A DNA stretch of 64,000 bases from Planctomycetales bacterium 10988 (GTDB lineage: Bacteria; Planctomycetota; Planctomycetia; Pirellulales; Pb10988): positions 1,922,001 to 1,986,000 of the forward strand of contig CP043547.1 in the NCBI GenBank assembly GCA_009664345.1, in the 5' to 3' direction. The notes below the pieces were generated by a model. That model saw nothing but the letters and a program-made list of their open reading frames with translations. It made no database searches and had not been told where the DNA came from. Positions 60,322-64,000 of the stretch are shown here, piece after piece. The first letter of the stretch is position 1. The number at the start of each line of letters is the position of its first letter. The position numbers and the translations under genes were made by a program.

Positions 60322-61275
60322 ATGTCTTCTTTGAGTACTTCCGAAAAAGCGTTTGCCTACTTCCAATTAACTCGGCTTTCGATGCTGCCTTCTGCTTGGG
60401 CGGATATTGGAATGGGGCTGTTAATCACCTATGTCATCACGCAAGGGAGTTCCACTCCTTGGCCGGCCATCGTTGGGTTGTTTTTGGCATCTTCCTGCCT
60501 TTATCTCGGGGGGATGGTGCTCAACGATGTTTATGATATTGAGAAAGATCGTAACGAACGCCCGGAACGGCCGATTCCGTCTGGCCGAATTTCTCTCAAA
60601 GGGGCGAGCCGGCTTGGTTTTTCGCTTCTGTTCTTTGGGATGGTTTTTGGCTGGATCGTAGCTGGATTGGCCGGGGACTGGCGACCGGCGATGGCGGCGA
60701 CTTTGTTAGGTCTTTGTGTCTGGCTTTATGATGGACCTTTGAAGAAAACCCCGCTCGGTCCGCTGGTGATGGGTGCCTGCCGTTCCCTAAATGTCTTATT
60801 GGGGATGAGTTTGCTGGCCGGGCCTTGGCAAGATTACCACTTCCTGATTGCAACAGCTTTGGGACTTTATATTGCTGGGGTGACTTGGTTTGCTCGCAAA
60901 GAAGCAGGCGAAAGCCGCAAGATTGAGTTGACGCTAGCCTTCTTGGTGATGGTCGCCGGGATTGGGCTGTTGGCTTGGCTACCGGCTTGGACCTATGATC
61001 CGCAAACCAAGCAAACCGCTACGCCTTATATGCAAATGGGAGCATGGTTCGGCCTGATGGCGATGCTTCTCTTTTTTATTGGCAGAAGAATGGTCATGGC
61101 GATCATCGAGCCGATTCCTCCTCGGGTGCAGATCGGCGTGATCCTCGCCTTGCGATCTTATATTGTGATCGTGGCTTCGGTGGTGGTTCCCTTTTGCGGT
61201 GGTCCGCCGGCCATTCCGATTCTTTGCCTTTTAATCCCCGGTTTTTTGCTTGGCCGTTTTCAAAGAGGCACCTAG
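60322..61275 (+). CDS. UbiA-family prenyltransferase
   Basis: The 317-residue protein has about eight to nine transmembrane helices and the two UbiA aspartate motifs: NDVYDIEKDRNERPERPIPSGRIS and WLYDGPLKKTPLGP. The RPERPIPSGRIS form resembles the EboC-like subgroup, but this cannot be settled without a tree. It would attach a prenyl chain to an aromatic or other acceptor in the membrane. No other pathway gene is adjacent; polA follows. Confidence 0.9.
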   Translation: MSSLSTSEKAFAYFQLTRLSMLPSAWADIGMGLLITYVITQGSSTPWPAIVGLFLASSCLYLGGMVLNDVYDIEKDRNERPERPIPSGRISLKGASRLGFSLLFFGMVFGWIVAGLAGDWRPAMAATLLGLCVWLYDGPLKKTPLGPLVMGACRSLNVLLGMSLLAGPWQDYHFLIATALGLYIAGVTWFARKEAGESRKIELTLAFLVMVAGIGLLAWLPAWTYDPQTKQTATPYMQMGAWFGLMAMLLFFIGRRMVMAIIEPIPPRVQIGVILALRSYIVIVASVVVPFCGGPPAIPILCLLIPGFLLGRFQRGT

Positions 61276-61291
61276 AGCGTATTTCCTTTGC

Positions 61292-61310
61292 CTATAGCCT
61301 TTTGCTATAG
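61292..61310 (+). promoter_or_regulatory. inverted repeat in the polA leader
   Basis: CTATAGC (61292-61298) and GCTATAG (61304-61310) form a perfect 7-bp dyad over a 5-nt loop, about 50 nt before polA. The right arm overlaps a TATAGT that could be a -10 element, so the dyad could be an operator. Confidence 0.4.
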
Positions 61311-61362
61311 TGTAAACGTAGTGAACATTCTTAATACTAGGCAGTCAAAGGAAGTGGAGAAG

Positions 61363-64000
61363 ATGCCTGATCAACCTTATTTACCAGGGATGGATGATGC
61401 CGACGGGGAAGGAACAAAAAACCCCTCGGCTGAGCAGGCCCCAGCTGTCGCTTCTTCTCCGATCGATAATCCCACCGATGGCGATATCACCATTTCGCCG
61501 GATGCTTCCGCAGCCCAAAACACCTTGCAAGGGAAGAAAGTTTACCTCGTCGATACGCCGGCGTTGGTCTATCAAAACTTCCACGCGATGCCGGAGATGA
61601 CCAGTCCTCGCGGACAGCCCGTCAACGCAGTTTTCGGTTTTGTGCGGGACTTGCTGCAACTTTTGGAAGAGCGACCCGACTACCTGATCTGTGCTTGGGA
61701 TGAACCCGGAGACAGCGTTCGGGCGGAATCTTATCCAGAATACAAAGCCCATCGCCCCGAAATGCCGCTTGATATGCGGCAGCAAATGGAGATGATTCGC
61801 GAATTGATCGACGCGATGAATTTCCCTGCTTTGGGAATCATGGGGTATGAAGCCGATGACGTGATGGCGACTTTGTCACACAGAGCAGAGGAGGGCGGGG
61901 CCGAGGTTCTCCTGATTACCAGCGATAAAGATTGCCGGCAACTTTTGAGTGATCAGGTCAAGATTTATAGCCTTCGCAAGAAAACACTTTACGATGTTCA
62001 GGACTTGAAAAATGACTGGGGAATCCGCCCCGACCAGGTTCCTGACTTTCAAGGTCTCGTCGGAGACTCGGTTGATAATATTCCTGGCGTTCCGCTGATC
62101 GGCCCGAAATTCGCCCGGCAGTTGATCGAAGAGCATGAGGATTTAGAAACCGTCCTGGCCAATGCCGATTCGGTTTCTGGGAAGAAGCGGAAAGAAAATC
62201 TCGTTCAGTATGCCGACCAAGCCCGCGTTAGTCGTGAGTTGGCTTTGTTGAGAAAGGACTTGCCCTTTGAGTTCGATTGGCAATCGGCAGCCGTGGGACG
62301 TTATGACTTAGAGCATGTGTTGGACCTCTTTCAGCAATACGGCTTTCGAAGTCATGGCACGCGGCTTGTTGCTCTTTCCAAGCAAACCTCGCAAGTCGCC
62401 ATTCCTAAAGATGAACCCTGGGAAGCGGATTACAAGCTCATCGCGACGAAGGAAGACTTTGAATCTTTTCTCGAAAAACTCAAATCCCAAAAGCGGTTTT
62501 CGTTTGATTTGGAAACAACGCACCTGATTGCACGTTGGGCGAAAATTGTCGGTTATGCAATCGCTTGGGAGGAAAAAGAAGCCTACTACGTTGCGGTTCG
62601 TGCTCCCAAAGAGGACCCGCAACTTGACCCGGATTATGTCCGCGAGGCGATGCGGCCGATCTTGGAAGACCCAACGATTGCCAAAGTCGGACAGAATTTA
62701 AAGTATGACATCGTCGTCATGCGTGCCGCCGGGGTGAATGTGCAAGGCGTTCAGTTCGACACGATGCTTGCCAGTTATCTGCTGGAGGCAGGCGAACGGA
62801 ATCACAACCTGGACGATCTTTCCAAGCGATATCTGAACCATCCGATGATCCCGATTAAAGACTTGATCGGCACGGGGAAAAAACAGAAACGGATGGATGA
62901 GGTCCCCCTCGATAAAGTTGCCGAATATGCCGGCGAAGATGCCGATGTTGCCTTGCGATTGGTGCCGCTATTGGACAGCCGCCTGAAGACGGAAACCTTG
63001 GAGTCGCTCTTTACTGATTTGGAACTTCCGGTGCTGGAAGTCTTGGCGGAGATGGAATATCACGGAATCCGCGTCGATCCCGAACGGCTTGCCGAACTCA
63101 GCAAGCTTTACGGCAAGGCGATGGAACAGCTTGAGATTGATATCTTCGAAATCGCTGGTAAGGAATTCAATATCAACTCGCCCAAGCAGTTGCAAACGAT
63201 TCTGTTCGAGGAGTTTGAACTTCCGGTGGTGAAGAAGACGAAAACCGGGCCAAGTACCGATGCGAGTGTCTTGGCGGAACTCGCCGCACATCATCCATTG
63301 CCAGCCAAAATCGTGGAGTGGCGACAATATTCGAAATTGAAAAACACCTACGTCGATGCCTTGCCGCTGTTGATTTTTGAAGAGACCGGCAGGGTCCATG
63401 CCTCATTCAATCAACATATTGCTGCGACCGGGCGACTCAGCTCCAGCGATCCGAACTTGCAAAATATCCCGGTGCGAACTTCCGGCGGTCGTGAAATCCG
63501 ATCCGCTTTTCTCCCTGGGGATGATGGCTGGGAGTTGTTGACGGCCGACTATTCGCAGATTGAACTTCGTGTCTTGGCCCATTTTAGTCAGGACAAAACG
63601 CTATGCGAAGCCTTTGCAAAGGATTGGGATATTCATGCTGCGGTCGCTAGCCAAGTGCAAGGCGTTCCGATTGACAAGGTCGATAAGGATATGCGGCGGC
63701 TGGCCAAGACGGTCAACTTCGGCGTCCTTTACGGGCAGTCTGCCCATGGCCTTGCTCAGAACCTAGGGATTTCCAAAAAAGAGGCCGAGCAGTTTATTCA
63801 AGAGTATTTCGCTGGCTATCCCGGCGTGGAAGAATTCTTGGAAGCGACGCTCGATGAAGCCAGAATGACGGGGTATGTGAAGACCATTCTTGATCGCCGT
63901 CGCAAGATTGATGGGGTTCGCAGCAAGCCGAGCCGCCACCGGAATTTGGCCGAGCGGACCGCTATTAATACGGTGATCCAAGGTTCTGCGGCGGATTTGA
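61363..64000 (+). CDS. polA: DNA polymerase I, 3' end missing
   Basis: PolA fills gaps and removes primers during replication and repair. The gene runs off the right edge after 879 codons. The start at 61363 follows GGAG and adds about 57 disordered residues before the 5' nuclease domain. That domain shows LVDTPALVYQNFHA, YEADDVMATL, TSDKDCRQLL and GLVGDSVDNIPGVPLIG. The 3'-5' exonuclease metal residues are kept (FDLETT, NLKYD, AGEDADVALRL), so proofreading is expected. The polymerase domain is clear (TADYSQIELRVLAHFSQD, RRLAKTVNFGVLYG, TAINTVIQGSAADL); the final motif C lies beyond the window. Confidence 0.97.
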   Translation, partial: MPDQPYLPGMDDADGEGTKNPSAEQAPAVASSPIDNPTDGDITISPDASAAQNTLQGKKVYLVDTPALVYQNFHAMPEMTSPRGQPVNAVFGFVRDLLQLLEERPDYLICAWDEPGDSVRAESYPEYKAHRPEMPLDMRQQMEMIRELIDAMNFPALGIMGYEADDVMATLSHRAEEGGAEVLLITSDKDCRQLLSDQVKIYSLRKKTLYDVQDLKNDWGIRPDQVPDFQGLVGDSVDNIPGVPLIGPKFARQLIEEHEDLETVLANADSVSGKKRKENLVQYADQARVSRELALLRKDLPFEFDWQSAAVGRYDLEHVLDLFQQYGFRSHGTRLVALSKQTSQVAIPKDEPWEADYKLIATKEDFESFLEKLKSQKRFSFDLETTHLIARWAKIVGYAIAWEEKEAYYVAVRAPKEDPQLDPDYVREAMRPILEDPTIAKVGQNLKYDIVVMRAAGVNVQGVQFDTMLASYLLEAGERNHNLDDLSKRYLNHPMIPIKDLIGTGKKQKRMDEVPLDKVAEYAGEDADVALRLVPLLDSRLKTETLESLFTDLELPVLEVLAEMEYHGIRVDPERLAELSKLYGKAMEQLEIDIFEIAGKEFNINSPKQLQTILFEEFELPVVKKTKTGPSTDASVLAELAAHHPLPAKIVEWRQYSKLKNTYVDALPLLIFEETGRVHASFNQHIAATGRLSSSDPNLQNIPVRTSGGREIRSAFLPGDDGWELLTADYSQIELRVLAHFSQDKTLCEAFAKDWDIHAAVASQVQGVPIDKVDKDMRRLAKTVNFGVLYGQSAHGLAQNLGISKKEAEQFIQEYFAGYPGVEEFLEATLDEARMTGYVKTILDRRRKIDGVRSKPSRHRNLAERTAINTVIQGSAADL

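Noticed and set aside
1-64000. CRISPR arrays, rRNA and tRNA genes
   Set aside because: I looked for regularly spaced direct repeats and for tRNA T-arm and acceptor patterns by eye and found none. A dedicated search (tRNAscan-SE, Infernal, CRISPR finder) could still detect weak examples.

Overview
The window comes from a bacterial chromosome, most likely of a member of the Planctomycetota. The evidence is indirect. It includes an anti-sigma-like membrane protein with a planctomycete-type N-terminus, small conserved-looking hypothetical proteins of planctomycete style, many secreted or membrane proteins of unknown function, a PilM-like protein fused to an inner-membrane segment, a PknB-type kinase, and lipid A synthesis (lpxA) beside ordinary Gram-negative housekeeping genes. 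Base composition is moderate, with several AT-richer genes (911-2338, 10393-10896, 57260-60066). No rRNA, tRNA or CRISPR array was found.

Layout. 1-5475: the 3' part of mtnA, an AT-rich secreted protein, an eight-EF-hand secreted protein, about 1 kb of sparse DNA with a possible decayed ORF, and flgM. 5476-16300: fur, a glycosyltransferase, a metalloprotease-like lipoprotein, several unknowns, a GNAT acetyltransferase, a large membrane protein of anti-sigma/FecR flavour, lysA and a pentapeptide-repeat protein. 16480-18880: a 32-residue basic protein, a FabZ-like dehydratase, a rhomboid protease and trmB. 19130-25416: a three-gene PilM-type envelope operon whose products all carry tyrosine/glutamate/aspartate tracts. 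25499-33661: yjbQ, a DUF1294 protein, lpxA, nfo, an AzgA-type purine permease and a coupled alcohol dehydrogenase/PfkB kinase pair. 34042-40124: a two-component system whose kinase stop codon marks the edge of an IS5-like element, then an FkbM methyltransferase and an MT-A70 adenine methyltransferase. 40596-47401: an ECF sigma factor with its overlapping membrane partner, a secreted protein, a Ser/Thr kinase and a TPR lipoprotein. 47794-51564: serine synthesis (class V aminotransferase and serA) and tpx. 51707-57054: on the minus strand, ispF, ruvC, ruvA, two paralogous zinc-ribbon membrane proteins and ruvB. 57260-64000: a three-gene ABC-2 exporter, a UbiA-family prenyltransferase and polA, which runs off the right edge.

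The most notable non-coding signal is a family of three 79-81 bp elements with imperfect terminal inverted repeats (8278-8358, 49054-49132, and in reverse orientation 40469-40548). They share internal sequence as well as ends, and all lie between genes. They look like a MITE or a structured RNA/REP-type family. A second family of short near-palindromes built on AAAAAG and CTTTTT sits beside gene ends. The most notable protein signal is the repeated acidic-tyrosine tracts in the 19130-25416 operon.
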